In this document: in pieces, positions 23,999 to 32,040 of the stretch
How the letters are laid out: the number at the start of each line of letters is the position of its first letter
How positions within the stretch are numbered: position 1 is the first letter of the stretch
Source of the DNA: Arthrobacter ipis
GTDB lineage: Bacteria; Actinomycetota; Actinomycetes; Actinomycetales; Micrococcaceae
Length of the DNA: 64,000 nt
Reading direction: 5' to 3'
NCBI RefSeq assembly: GCF_014694315.1
Contig: NZ_JAAOXD010000007.1
Location: forward strand, 153,314-217,313
The notes under the pieces: generated by a model
What the model was told of the DNA's origin: nothing
What the model saw: only the letters and a program-made list of their open reading frames with translations
Databases searched by the model: none
Translations under genes and position numbers: made by a program

Positions 23999-24085
23999 GA
24001 GAGGCGTTCCTTAGACGGTCGAAAATGGTGCTGGAAGTTCTATCGGGGCCGGCGGTATCCCGGTTGCGGCCCTGGGGCTGCGGGA

Positions 24086-24832
24086 CTAGAGAAGTTCCTC
24101 GAGGTCGCTGACCACAAGGGTGGCGCCGGCGTCGAGCAGCGTCTGCCGCCCGGCACCGCGGTCCACACCGATGACCGAATGGAAACTGCCGGCGCTGCCC
24201 GCCTGCACGCCGGACACGGCGTCCTCGACGACGACGCACTGCTCGCTGGGCAGCTCCAGGAGCCGGGCGGCATACTCGTACGTCGCTGGGTCCGGTTTGC
24301 CGGGCAGCCCTGCCTCAGCCGCCACGACGCCGTCCACGACCACCGGGAACCGGTCCGCCAGCCCTGCCGAACGCAGCACCGAAGGGGCGTTCCTTGAGGA
24401 GGAGACGACAGCGACCTTCAGTCCGCGGTTCAGCGCGGCTTCCAGGAAACGCACCGATCCTGCATAGGGCTCCACCCCGGCGCTGACAATGTCGTTGAAG
24501 ATCCTGTTTTTCCGGTTGCCGAGGCCCTGGACCGTGATGTTGTCCGGATCGTCATCGGCGGGACCCTCGGGAAGGGTGATGCCGCGGGACGTAAGAAAGT
24601 CCCGGACACCGTCGAACCTTGGCTTGCCGTCGATGTGGTCGAAGTAGTCGCTCTCCCGGTACCCGTCCTTTTCGGGGACGGTTTCGAGATACCCGTCGAA
24701 CAGCTCCTGCCAGGCGCGCTCGTGGACCACGGCCGTGGGCGTGAGCACGCCGTCCAAGTCGAAGAGGATGGCGGCGGCGCCGGTCCAGCTGTTCGGCCGG
24801 CTGCCAGCGCTCGTATTCAGGGTTTCGGTCAT
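24086..24832 (-). CDS. pgmB: Beta-phosphoglucomutase (HAD superfamily)
   Basis: This 248-aa HAD-family phosphatase/mutase matches beta-phosphoglucomutase, which turns beta-glucose-1-phosphate into glucose-6-phosphate. The nucleophile motif is AILFDLDGVLTPT at residues about 21-33, followed by the cap domain (HIDGKPRFDGVRDFL, typical of this mutase group). Motif II is VAVVSSSRNAP, and the acidic motif IV lies in CVVVEDAVSGVQAG. The ATG at 24832 gives MTETLNTSAG; its AAAGGA is rather far away (about 14 nt). It precedes the GH65 phosphorylase, so substrate and product match. A 545-bp apparently non-coding leader separates it from the LacI-type operator at 25377. Confidence 0.9.
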   Translation of the reverse strand: MTETLNTSAGSRPNSWTGAAAILFDLDGVLTPTAVVHERAWQELFDGYLETVPEKDGYRESDYFDHIDGKPRFDGVRDFLTSRGITLPEGPADDDPDNITVQGLGNRKNRIFNDIVSAGVEPYAGSVRFLEAALNRGLKVAVVSSSRNAPSVLRSAGLADRFPVVVDGVVAAEAGLPGKPDPATYEYAARLLELPSEQCVVVEDAVSGVQAGSAGSFHSVIGVDRGAGRQTLLDAGATLVVSDLEELL

Positions 24833-25460
24833 GCTTAGTTCCGTGTCCTTTCGGGGGTTGGACAGCAATATGTTGGGGATTACCAGGAACGTGGTCGCCA
24901 GTGACCAAAAAGGGGTATGCCTGCATGGACCTGCCGCTCGGAACCTTTTATTCAGGGCGCCGCCGGCCGGAAGGTTCCGTTTGGGTGATTCTGCAGTTTG
25001 AAGGACAGTCCGGCGTTTCGCGCGGACCGGGCTGCGTTGCCCTGGCCGCTAACGGCGACGCCCGCTGCTTTGCGCGGCCGGTCTGGTTAGGTGCCGGCCC
25101 GGGTTATGTCCGGCGTGTGAATTCGCGCGGTTCCGCCACTTGCACCGCGGCGTTGCGGGCCAGGCAGAACGGTTCGATGCGCGGGCGCACGATTTTTTGC
25201 CTACGTCCATGATGAGGGCGCGGGCGGTTCAGGGCAAGCCAGCGGAACATCCCCGCGGGATGGGTGGCGCAAGGATGCATGGCGCGGTCCTGCCCTTTCG
25301 AACGCTCTTGGGTCGTGCACTGCCAGCCGCCCACCGCCGGCGGACGACTGATGGCCGGATCCCGGCCGAAGAAGAGTGTAAGCGCTTACAGATTTAACCT
25401 GCAACTGTTTTTATTTCCGCTGCTGATTCCTTGAGGCGCCCCCTTGGTCGGAGCCCGAAC
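24833..25460. other. Long gap upstream of the phosphorylase operon
   Basis: No convincing gene is present in these 628 bp. Short open frames exist on both strands, but none has an RBS plus recognisable sequence. The only strong signal is the palindrome at 25377-25390. From there to the pgmB start is about 545 bp of GC-rich sequence. It could be a long 5' leader, the eroded remains of a sugar-transport or regulator gene, or both. It also holds the 3' flank of the esterase gene at 25461. Confidence 0.5.
25377..25390. promoter_or_regulatory. LacI-family operator palindrome
   Basis: TGTAAGCGCTTACA is a perfect 14-bp palindrome with the central CG typical of LacI/GalR-family operators controlling disaccharide use. 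On the minus strand a TTGCAG (possible -35) lies 17 nt from TTACAC (possible -10), the latter inside the operator, so a repressor bound here would block transcription toward pgmB and GH65. No LacI gene lies in the window. Confidence 0.7.
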
Positions 25461-26078
25461 TCAGCCCAGGACGTAATGCCGCAGGAACGCACTGACGTCC
25501 ACCATCTCGGCTTTGGACATGGCGTGGCCCATGCCTGGATAAGTTCGCGCCGTGAGCCGGGTGTGCGTGTTCAGCCATTCCTCCGTATAGGCCGTTGCGT
25601 CACCGTTGATCACGAGGTCCGCCTTATCCCTCCCCCAGAAGAACGGGGGGCGCTCGTCAAAGGACTCGCTGAGCGCCAGCAGGTCGTTGTTTAGGACGAA
25701 CCCGGAAAGCCCCACCACCGCCGGGAAGTCCCGCGGACGCAGGCGCAGGAGCGTGCTCGCCATGGCCATCCCCTGGGAATAGCCCAGCAGGCTCACGCTC
25801 GTGTGGAGCGGCCGGGCTGAGTCGATCCAGGAGAACACGGAATTGGCGGCGGTGATGACGTCGGCAAAATCGTTGGTCAGGAAATAGTCCAGCAGGAACC
25901 AGCCGTAACCGTTCGCGATTGGCATGGGTGCCCGCAGCGCGGCGCAGGTGAAATCCTTGGGCAGATAATCGAAAAGATTGACCATCCTGGATTCGTCGGT
26001 GCCGTAGCCGTGCATCATTACCAGCAGCGGGGTGCCGGCACGCTCCCCCTCCGGCTTGGACCATACAACCGTCTCCAT
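25461..26078 (-). CDS. Phospholipase/carboxylesterase-type alpha/beta hydrolase
   Basis: This 205-aa cytoplasmic esterase has an alpha/beta-hydrolase fold and belongs to the phospholipase/carboxylesterase (Abhydrolase_2) family. The oxyanion region is LLVMMHGYGTDESRMVNL. The nucleophile elbow is SLLGYSQGMAMAS. The acid is probably the Asp in LVINGDATAYTEEW, and the histidine lies in TYPGMGHAMSKAEM near the C-terminus. The length fits the family, and no signal peptide is seen. It has no operon partner: the gene at 26250 is divergent and the phosphorylase operon promoter lies just beyond its 3' end. The natural ester is unknown. Confidence 0.88.
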   Translation of the reverse strand: METVVWSKPEGERAGTPLLVMMHGYGTDESRMVNLFDYLPKDFTCAALRAPMPIANGYGWFLLDYFLTNDFADVITAANSVFSWIDSARPLHTSVSLLGYSQGMAMASTLLRLRPRDFPAVVGLSGFVLNNDLLALSESFDERPPFFWGRDKADLVINGDATAYTEEWLNTHTRLTARTYPGMGHAMSKAEMVDVSAFLRHYVLG

Positions 26079-26249
26079 CCGATCAGCCTAGCGAGTCCCC
26101 GGAAAGCTCGCCCGCCACTGACCTGCGGATTTGATTGAAACCGGAGTTACCGGGATGTAGCCTGACGCTTGACAGCATGCTTAGCAAATGGGGCCCGCCA
26201 ACGGCACGAACCAGGGTTGCGAGAAGTCAGCGAACGCAAGGAGCAAGTC

Positions 26250-26507
26250 ATGAGAATCGGTTCCTCCATCTTCCTTATTGCCCTCGGCGCCATCCTCGCC
26301 TGGGCCATCACGCCGGGCCTTATCCCCAACGTGGATCTGACACTGATCGGCTACATCCTGATGGCCGTCGGCGTCATTGGCCTCATCGCCTCGCTGGTCA
26401 TTGCTTCCCCGGGCAGGAGGCGCCGCGTCAGCGAGACACGCTCAGTCGTGGATCCCAACACGGGCGAGAGAATCACCAGGAACGAAAGCCGCGACAACGG
26501 CCTTTAG
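26250..26507 (+). CDS. DUF6458 family small membrane protein
   Basis: This small membrane protein of 85 aa resembles the DUF6458 family found across actinobacteria. It starts MRIGSSIFLIALGAILAWAI with a first helix (residues 4-21), the conserved NVDLTLIGYILMAVGVIGL forms the second (about 27-50), and a basic SPGRRRRVSETR stop-transfer leads into a short hydrophilic tail. The ATG at 26250 has CAAGGAG about 7 nt upstream, so the longer in-frame start at 26169 is rejected. The function is unknown. It stands alone, with a strong terminator 40 bp after its stop. Confidence 0.82.
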   Translation: MRIGSSIFLIALGAILAWAITPGLIPNVDLTLIGYILMAVGVIGLIASLVIASPGRRRRVSETRSVVDPNTGERITRNESRDNGL

Positions 26508-26547
26508 CGCGGCGCAGGAACGAACGGCAGCAGTGAACGCACCGGGC

Positions 26548-26590
26548 AGCGCCGGACCGGACCTTCGGGTCAGGTCCGGCGCTTTTGGTT
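26548..26590 (+). terminator. Rho-independent terminator
   Basis: AGCGCCGGACC (26548-26558) pairs with GGTCCGGCGCT (26573-26583) and is followed by TTTGGTTTT. This is an 11-bp GC stem with a T-rich tail, placed just after the DUF6458 gene and before the fructose operon promoter. Confidence 0.85.
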
Positions 26591-26605
26591 TTCTGTGGTT
26601 TTTCG

Positions 26606-26633
26606 TTGACAAACCAACATGAACGAAGATAAA
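26606..26633 (+). promoter_or_regulatory. Probable sigma-70-type promoter of the fructose operon
   Basis: A consensus -35 box TTGACA (26606-26611) is followed 16 nt later by GATAAA (26628-26633), about 118 bp before the fruR start. The region sits right after a terminator. FruR probably acts here on its own operon, but no operator could be defined. Confidence 0.5.
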
Positions 26634-26750
26634 GTCAAGTACTTGCAGATCTGTGACAGCGGTCACGGTGGAACAGATCCAAGCCATCAACAGATGCAGG
26701 AAAGACGCGCTGCGGGAAATGCAGGGCAGTCAGTACGCAATGGAGGGTAT

Positions 26751-27557
26751 GTGTTTGCCGAGGAGCGTCAGCAGCAGATCGCCGGGCTCGTTGCAGCCAG
26801 CGGCCGCGCCAGCGTGACCGATCTCGCCGAGCGCTTCCGCATCACCACCGAAACCGTCCGCCGGGACCTTGCTGCCCTGGAATCGGCCGGCACGGTGCGC
26901 CGTGTCCACGGCGGCGCCGTCTCCGCAGACCGCTTCAGCACCACGGAGGAGAGCATCCTCGAGCGGACCATCCAGCGGCAGGCGCAGAAGCTGCGTATCG
27001 CCGAAGCCGCGCTCGGCTTCCTCCCCAAGGGGCCCTCCAGCAGCATCCTCCTGGACGCCGGTTCCACCACTGAAGTCCTCGCTGACCTCCTCGCCCGCCG
27101 CGGCGCGGCAAGTCCTGCCAAGCCGGCCGATCCCGCCCAGGAGCTCCTTGTCATCACCCACGCCGTTCCCATCGCCGCCAAGCTTGCCAGCACACCCGGC
27201 ATCGCCCTGCAGCTTCTGGGCGGCCGGGTGCGCGGACTCACGCAGGCCGCGGTAGGCCAAGGCACGGTGGAAGCGGCCGGCAAGCTGCGACCGGACATCG
27301 CTTTCGTGGGGACAAACGGCATCCATGCCCGCTTTGGCCTCAGCACTCCAGATTCTGAAGAAGCCGCAGTCAAGGCTGCCTTCGTCCATTCGGCACGCCG
27401 CATTGTGGTCCTGGCCGATTCGTCCAAGCTGGAAGCGGAAACGCTCGTCCAGTTCGCCTCGTTGAAAGATCTGGATACCGTGATCACTGACCGCAAACCC
27501 GGCTCCGAACTAGCTGCGGCCCTCGCTGAGGCCGGGGTGGAGGTGGTAGTCGCATGA
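26751..27557 (+). CDS. fruR: DeoR-family regulator of fructose use
   Basis: This 268-aa DeoR/GlpR-type repressor is the first gene of the fructose PTS operon. The N-terminal winged HTH (residues 5-57) shows EERQQQIAGLVAASGRASVT, DLAERFRITTETVRRDL and GTVRRVHGGAV, all classical. The C-terminal DeoR sensor domain binds a phosphosugar, probably fructose-1-phosphate: PSSSILLDAGSTTEVLADLL, VGTNGIHARFGLSTPDSEEA and IVVLADSSKL are the conserved blocks. GTG at 26751 with GGAGGG just upstream is preferred; a longer in-frame start at 26619 lies within the promoter. Its TGA overlaps the fruK ATG (ATGA), so the two are coupled. Repression relieved by fructose-1-phosphate is inferred from the family. Confidence 0.88.
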   Translation: MFAEERQQQIAGLVAASGRASVTDLAERFRITTETVRRDLAALESAGTVRRVHGGAVSADRFSTTEESILERTIQRQAQKLRIAEAALGFLPKGPSSSILLDAGSTTEVLADLLARRGAASPAKPADPAQELLVITHAVPIAAKLASTPGIALQLLGGRVRGLTQAAVGQGTVEAAGKLRPDIAFVGTNGIHARFGLSTPDSEEAAVKAAFVHSARRIVVLADSSKLEAETLVQFASLKDLDTVITDRKPGSELAAALAEAGVEVVVA

Positions 27558-28552
27558 TTGTCACCCTCACAGCGAACCCCAGCCTGGACCGGACGGTGGC
27601 GCTGCCCGGCCCGCTCGAGCGGGGCGAAGTCCAGCGCGCAGTTTCCGTCCGCCAGGAGTCCGGCGGCAAGGGAGTCAATGTTTCCCGCGCCCTCGTGACC
27701 TCCGGCCTCGAGACACTTGCGGTGCTGCCCGGCGCGGAATCCGATCCAGTGCTGGCTGGCCTGCGGGAAGAAGGCGTGCCCTTCGCGTCGCTCGCCATCC
27801 ACGAAGCGCTGCGCACCAACGTCGCCCTGACGGAGCCGGGCGGCGTGACCACCAAGATCAACGAGCCCGGCCCGGTCCTCGCCGCGGACGCCCAGGAGGC
27901 GCTGATTAGCCTGCTCCTGGAACGCTCGCGCGGAGCCAGCTGGGTGGTCCTGGCGGGTTCGCTTCCGCCCGGTGTTCCCGCTGATTTCTACGCCACAGTC
28001 ACCCGGCGGCTGCGCAATGCCGACGCCGGGGCGGGCGTTCTTAAGATTGCCGTCGACTCCTCCGGCGCTCCCCTGGCAGCGTCCGTCGCCGGCGACACAA
28101 CAGAAGCTGCGTCCGGAAAACCGGACCTGCTCAAACCCAATGCCGAGGAGCTGGCGGAACTGGCCGCAGCAGCAGGTTTTTCCTCGGCAAGCACGGCTGA
28201 GGAACTCGAAGCGGATCCGTACGCTGCCGCCGCGGCAGCTGCCGCCGTCGTGCGTTCCGGTGTGGGGGCCGTGTTGGCAACGCTCGGTTCAAAGGGCGCT
28301 GTCCTCGTTACGGCCGACGGCGCGTGGCTGGCCACGCACCCGCCGGTCACCGCAGTCAGTACGGTCGGCGCGGGTGACTCGTCGCTGGCTGGCTACCTGC
28401 TGGCCGCCAGCCAGGGCGCCGCCCCGGCTGACTGCCTCCGCCAGGCTGTGGCGCATGGCGCCGCCGCCGCTTCCCTGCCGGGCTCCACCGTTCCGGCAGT
28501 CCACCAAACAACCCCCGACGCCGTAACCATCACGGCCCTCCGGAAGGATTGA
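27554..28552 (+). CDS. fruK: 1-phosphofructokinase
   Basis: This 332-aa PfkB-family kinase phosphorylates fructose-1-phosphate, delivered by FruA, to fructose-1,6-bisphosphate. The N-terminal ANPSLDRTVALPG and the substrate-binding GGKGVNVSRAL (residues 37-47) are typical. TNVALTEPGGVTTKINEPG is the FruK-specific stretch, and the catalytic anion-hole aspartate lies in VGAGDSSLAGYLLA near residue 274. A low-complexity Ala-rich segment (ADPYAAAAAAAAVV) is inserted in the middle. It overlaps fruR by 4 bp and the fruA region by a few bases, which places it firmly in the operon. Confidence 0.92.
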   Translation: MIVTLTANPSLDRTVALPGPLERGEVQRAVSVRQESGGKGVNVSRALVTSGLETLAVLPGAESDPVLAGLREEGVPFASLAIHEALRTNVALTEPGGVTTKINEPGPVLAADAQEALISLLLERSRGASWVVLAGSLPPGVPADFYATVTRRLRNADAGAGVLKIAVDSSGAPLAASVAGDTTEAASGKPDLLKPNAEELAELAAAAGFSSASTAEELEADPYAAAAAAAAVVRSGVGAVLATLGSKGAVLVTADGAWLATHPPVTAVSTVGAGDSSLAGYLLAASQGAAPADCLRQAVAHGAAAASLPGSTVPAVHQTTPDAVTITALRKD

Positions 28553-28554
28553 CA

Positions 28555-30597
28555 GTGACTCAGCTCATCACCGCGGACCTGGTCGAGCTTGACCAGAACC
28601 TGGGCAATTCGCCCGAGGACGTGATCCGGCACCTGGCCGGCCGTGTTGCCGCCAACGGACGTGCAAGCGAAGTTGAAGGCCTCTTCACGGATGCCTTCGC
28701 CCGCGAACAGAAGACGGCCACCGGCGTGCCCGGCGGCATCGCCATCCCGCACTGCCGCTCAGCCGCAGTGACCGAACCCACCCTCGCCATGGCACGCCTG
28801 TCCCAGCCCGTCGACTTCGGCGCCAAGGACGGCCCCGCCGACCTCATTTTCTTCATCGCTGCACCGGCCGGCGCCGACCAGGAGCACCTGAAGCTGCTGT
28901 CCAAGCTCGCCCGCTCGCTGATCAAGAAGGACTTCACCGGTTCGCTTCGCGCGGCCTCCTCCCGGGAAGAAATCGTGGAGCTCGTGGACAACGCGCTGGC
29001 GGACAAGCCTGCTGCCGCTGCAGCACCGGAAACGGCTGCCGCCACGGCTTCCGCCAGTGCTGCCGGCGTTGCTTCCGGCGGCGCCGCCTCCGGCGGACCC
29101 CGGCGCCTCGTCGCCGTTACCGCCTGCCCCACTGGCATCGCGCACACCTATATGGCTGCAGACTCCCTCGTGGCTGCAGCCAAGGAAGTGGGCGTTGACC
29201 TGCAGGTCGAAACCCAGGGCTCCTCCGGCGCCAAGCCGCTGGACCCCGCAGTCATCGCCGCTGCCGACGCCGTGATCTTCGCCGTCGACGTGGACGTTCG
29301 CGGCAAGGAGCGCTTCGCCGGCAAGCCGGTCATCAACGCGCCGGTCAAGCGCGGCATCGACGAGCCCGCCAAGATGGTCCAGGAAGCGCTGGACGCGGCT
29401 GACAACCCGCGCGCCCACCGCGTCCCGCACTTCGGTGCTGAGGAGCAGGCTGAGCGGGAAGCCGCCGAAAAGGGTGAGCACATCGGCCAGAAGTTGAAGA
29501 AGGCACTGCTCACCGGCGTCAGCTACATGATCCCGTTCGTCGCCGGCGGCGGCCTGCTGATCGCGCTGGGCTTCCTGCTCGCCGGTTTCGACATCGCACT
29601 GGGCACCAAGGCCAACGACATCCTGGCCAACAACTCCCTGGTCAATCTTCCCGACGGCAACCTCGCCCTGTACCTCGGCACAGTTTTCTTCAAGATCGGT
29701 GCCCTGTCCATGGGCTTCCTGGTTCCCGCCCTCGCCGGCTACATTGCCTACGCAATCGCCGACCGCCCGGGTATTGCACCGGGCTTCGTTGCGGGTGCTG
29801 TCTCCGGCTTCATGGGCGCCGGATTCCTCGGCGGCATCGTCGGCGGCCTGCTCGCCGGCTACATCGCCCACCTGATCGGAACATGGTCAGTGCCGCGCTG
29901 GCTCCGTGGCCTGATGCCCGTCGTCATCATTCCGCTGCTGGCCTCTATCGTTGCGTCCGGCCTGATGTTCCTGTTCCTGGGTGGACCGATTGCCGCCATC
30001 ACCGTCGGCCTGAACACCTGGCTCTCCGGCATGTCCGGTGCCTCGGCCATCGTCCTGGGTATCATCCTCGGCCTCATGATGTGCTTCGACCTCGGCGGCC
30101 CTGTGAACAAGGTTGCCTACGCCTTCGCCGTCGCAGGCCTCGGCGCCGGCAGCGCCACCAACCAGGCTCCCTGGCAGATCATGGCCACGGTGATGGCCGC
30201 GGGCATGGTGCCGCCGCTGGCAATGGCCCTGGCCACCGTCCTGGACAAGAAGGTCTTCAGCCTGGCCGAGCGCGAAAACGGCAAGGCAGCGTGGCTGCTG
30301 GGCGCCTCCTTCATCTCCGAGGGCGCCATTCCGTTCGCGGCAGCTGACCCGCTCCGCGTCATCCCCGCCAGCATGATCGGCGGCGCTGTCACCGGCGCAC
30401 TCACCATGGCCTTCGGCGTCACGTCCCAGGCACCCCACGGCGGCATCTTCGTGTTCTTCGCCATCGGCAACGTGGTGATGTTCATCGTGTCCATCCTGGC
30501 CGGAACCGTGGTCACGGCCCTCATCGTGGTGGCCCTCAAACGCTGGGCTGCCCGCAAGGCCGTTGATACGGTGGAGACCGTCCCTGTAACTGTCTGA
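28555..30597 (+). CDS. fruA: Fructose PTS permease, EIIABC fusion
   Basis: This 680-aa PTS permease takes up fructose and phosphorylates it to fructose-1-phosphate. EIIA is N-terminal (1-150) with the phosphorylated His66 in GIAIPHCRSA. An Ala/Ser-rich linker follows (about 150-182). EIIB (183-285) has Cys191 in VTACPTGIAHTYMA. EIIC begins near residue 310 (LLTGVSYMIPFVAGGGLL) with about nine membrane helices and ends near 670. GTG at 28555 is favoured because GGAAGGA lies 8-14 nt upstream; TTG at 28549 would overlap the fruK stop. The EIIA-EIIB-EIIC domain order and the nearby ptsH make this a self-contained fructose system. Confidence 0.93.
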   Translation: MTQLITADLVELDQNLGNSPEDVIRHLAGRVAANGRASEVEGLFTDAFAREQKTATGVPGGIAIPHCRSAAVTEPTLAMARLSQPVDFGAKDGPADLIFFIAAPAGADQEHLKLLSKLARSLIKKDFTGSLRAASSREEIVELVDNALADKPAAAAAPETAAATASASAAGVASGGAASGGPRRLVAVTACPTGIAHTYMAADSLVAAAKEVGVDLQVETQGSSGAKPLDPAVIAAADAVIFAVDVDVRGKERFAGKPVINAPVKRGIDEPAKMVQEALDAADNPRAHRVPHFGAEEQAEREAAEKGEHIGQKLKKALLTGVSYMIPFVAGGGLLIALGFLLAGFDIALGTKANDILANNSLVNLPDGNLALYLGTVFFKIGALSMGFLVPALAGYIAYAIADRPGIAPGFVAGAVSGFMGAGFLGGIVGGLLAGYIAHLIGTWSVPRWLRGLMPVVIIPLLASIVASGLMFLFLGGPIAAITVGLNTWLSGMSGASAIVLGIILGLMMCFDLGGPVNKVAYAFAVAGLGAGSATNQAPWQIMATVMAAGMVPPLAMALATVLDKKVFSLAERENGKAAWLLGASFISEGAIPFAAADPLRVIPASMIGGAVTGALTMAFGVTSQAPHGGIFVFFAIGNVVMFIVSILAGTVVTALIVVALKRWAARKAVDTVETVPVTV

Positions 30598-30648
30598 TCC
30601 CGTTGTCCTTCAGCACTCCAACCCACACTGCAATTGCAAGGAGCAGAA

Positions 30649-30927
30649 ATGTCCGAACGTAACGCAACCGTCGCCAGCCGCGTAGGCCTGCACGCCCGCC
30701 CCGCCGCCATCTTCGCCGAGGCCGCAGGCGAGTTTGACCTCGACATCACCATCGCCCGCGAAGGGGAGCCTGCCGACGAAGCAATGGACGCCGCCAGCAT
30801 CCTTTCCCTCATGAGCCTTGGCGCATCGCACGGCGACGTTGTGGTGCTCCGGGCAGAGGGCGACGGCGCCGACGCAGCCCTCGAGCGCCTGGTCCAGATC
30901 CTGGAAACGGATCACGACGCCGAATAG
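30649..30927 (+). CDS. ptsH: Phosphocarrier protein HPr
   Basis: This 92-aa HPr relays phosphate from EI to the EIIA domain of FruA. The active histidine is His15 in SRVGLHARPAA. The regulatory-serine region is DAASILSLMSLGASHGD (Ser50 at the position of Ser46 in firmicute HPr, although an HPr kinase is uncommon in actinobacteria). The ATG at 30649 has AAGGAG 6-11 nt upstream and lies 51 bp after fruA, so it is the last gene of the operon and is followed by a nested-hairpin terminator. No ptsI (EI) gene lies in the window, so EI must be encoded elsewhere. Confidence 0.93.
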   Translation: MSERNATVASRVGLHARPAAIFAEAAGEFDLDITIAREGEPADEAMDAASILSLMSLGASHGDVVVLRAEGDGADAALERLVQILETDHDAE

Positions 30928-30940
30928 GCACCGCGCGCTT

Positions 30941-30996
30941 TACGGCCGGTTTCCGCCGCAGTCCCCTCAGGGGACCGCCGGCGGAGGCCGGCCGTA
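30941..30996 (+). terminator. Nested-hairpin terminator of the fructose operon
   Basis: TACGGCCGG (30941-30949) pairs with CCGGCCGTA (30988-30996), TCCGCCG (30952-30958) with CGGCGGA (30979-30985), and an inner GTCCCC (30961-30966) with GGGGAC (30970-30975). A TTTCTTG stretch follows at 31001. It lies right after ptsH. Confidence 0.75.
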
Positions 30997-31071
30997 GCCG
31001 TTTCTTGATTGATTTTGTTGCCGGTGCGTGACCGAGGGGGGACATCGCACCTGATCAGCGGGCCATACCGC

Positions 31072-31093
31072 CTAAGTAAGCAACCTTAGTAGT
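31072..31093. promoter_or_regulatory. Third copy (weak) of the GTAAGCA/TTAGTA palindrome
   Basis: AAGTAAGCA (31074-31082) and TTAGTAGT (31086-31093) form a degenerate palindrome matching the core GTAAGCAnnnTTAGTA of the sites at 413-434 and 61031-61052. It lies 93 bp before the start of a stress-type SRPBCC gene. The match is imperfect, so membership in the set is provisional. Confidence 0.4.
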
Positions 31094-31185
31094 TTCTTGT
31101 TTTTGATTCTTCGCCCTACTAGCTTGGAACTGTGGCCAGCCATCGAACGACCGGCGGAACTGCCGGGCTGAAGGAGGATGACAGA

Positions 31186-31665
31186 GTGGAAACCTTGCAG
31201 GAAAGCGTGGACGTCGAGGTACCAGTCAGCACCGCCTACAACCAGTGGACACAGTTCGAATCGTTCCCCCGCTTCATGAAGGGGGTCGAGTCGGTCGAGC
31301 AGATCGACGAAACCTCCCTCCATTTCCGCACCAGCGTGGCGGGCGTCAAGCGCGAATACGATGCGCAGATCCTGGAACAGACGCCGGACCGGTGCATCGC
31401 CTGGGTCAGCAAGGACAAGCCCCGCAACGCCGGCCGAGTCACCTTCGAGAGCCTGGGCGAGGACCTCTGTCGAGTGAACGTGGAACTTGAATGGGAGCCG
31501 GAGAGCCTGCTGGAGAGGGCCGGGGCCGCCGCCCACGTTGATGAGCAGCAGGTGTCCTCCGACCTGCAGCGGTTCAAGGAGTTCATCGAAACCCGCGGGA
31601 TCGAGACGGGCGCCTGGCGTGCCGCTGTGGCCCGGGGTGAAGTGGACAGTCCGGGAGCCCACTGA
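31186..31665 (+). CDS. SRPBCC/polyketide cyclase-like protein
   Basis: This 159-aa protein belongs to the SRPBCC (START/polyketide cyclase/YcgJ-like) superfamily, small cavity-containing folds. Visible marks are the opening ETLQESVDVEVPVSTAYNQW, TQFESFPRFMKGVESVEQID and CIAWVSKDKPRNAGRVTF, with a C-terminal helix DLQRFKEFIETRG. GTG at 31186 with AAGGAGGATG upstream is the start; the upstream in-frame ATG at 31132 has no such RBS. In Arthrobacter such genes commonly occur beside general stress proteins. Here the palindrome at 31072-31093 and the DUF7218 gene 68 bp downstream fit that theme. The ligand is unknown. Confidence 0.8.
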   Translation: METLQESVDVEVPVSTAYNQWTQFESFPRFMKGVESVEQIDETSLHFRTSVAGVKREYDAQILEQTPDRCIAWVSKDKPRNAGRVTFESLGEDLCRVNVELEWEPESLLERAGAAAHVDEQQVSSDLQRFKEFIETRGIETGAWRAAVARGEVDSPGAH

Positions 31666-31733
31666 CCTGATCCCGCACTGACCAGATCCCGCGATCGTTC
31701 CCTGCGACCGATCGGTCCCCCACGGAGGTAGCC

Positions 31734-32000
31734 ATGCCAGAGAAGAAGAGTCCCAGCCTGAAAGATCCCAAACTCTACGAAGAGCTCCGCGACGAGGGTG
31801 CATCGAAACAGAAGGCGGCGCGCGTCTCCAACGCGGCAGCCAATAAGGGACGCTCCGAAGTGGGCCGGAAGGGCGGCAAGTCCGGCGACTACGAGCACTG
31901 GACCGTGGATCAGCTCAAGGCCAAAGCCAAAGAAATCGGCCTCAAGGGGTATTCAGGCAAGAAAAAGAGCGAACTCGTCTCTGCGCTCAGGAATTCCTAG
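31734..32000 (+). CDS. DUF7218 / Rho N-terminal-like small basic protein
   Basis: This small basic protein has 88 aa. Residues about 1-50 (KDPKLYEELRDEGASKQKAA; RVSNAAANKGRSEVGRKGG) match what is now called DUF7218, and residues 55-88 (WTVDQLKAKAKEIGLKGYSG then KKKSELVSALRNS) match the Rho termination factor N-terminal (SAP-like) domain. It therefore probably binds nucleic acid. The start at 31734 has ACGGAGGTAGCC upstream, a strong RBS. It follows the SRPBCC gene by 68 bp on the same strand and sits next to the ku gene, which points towards a DNA-protection or stress context. Its exact function is unknown. Confidence 0.8.
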   Translation: MPEKKSPSLKDPKLYEELRDEGASKQKAARVSNAAANKGRSEVGRKGGKSGDYEHWTVDQLKAKAKEIGLKGYSGKKKSELVSALRNS

Positions 32001-32040
32001 GCAGATGCACGTGCAGCCGCGCGGCGGGGCGCCCGCCCTT

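Noticed and set aside
24901..25212. A 103-codon plus-strand frame in the long gap before the phosphorylase operon
   Set aside because: No RBS, no recognisable sequence, and it overlaps the expected leader of a minus-strand operon.
28759..29871. A 370-codon Gly-rich minus-strand frame inside fruA
   Set aside because: fruA domains are clear on the plus strand; the antisense frame is a G/C artefact.
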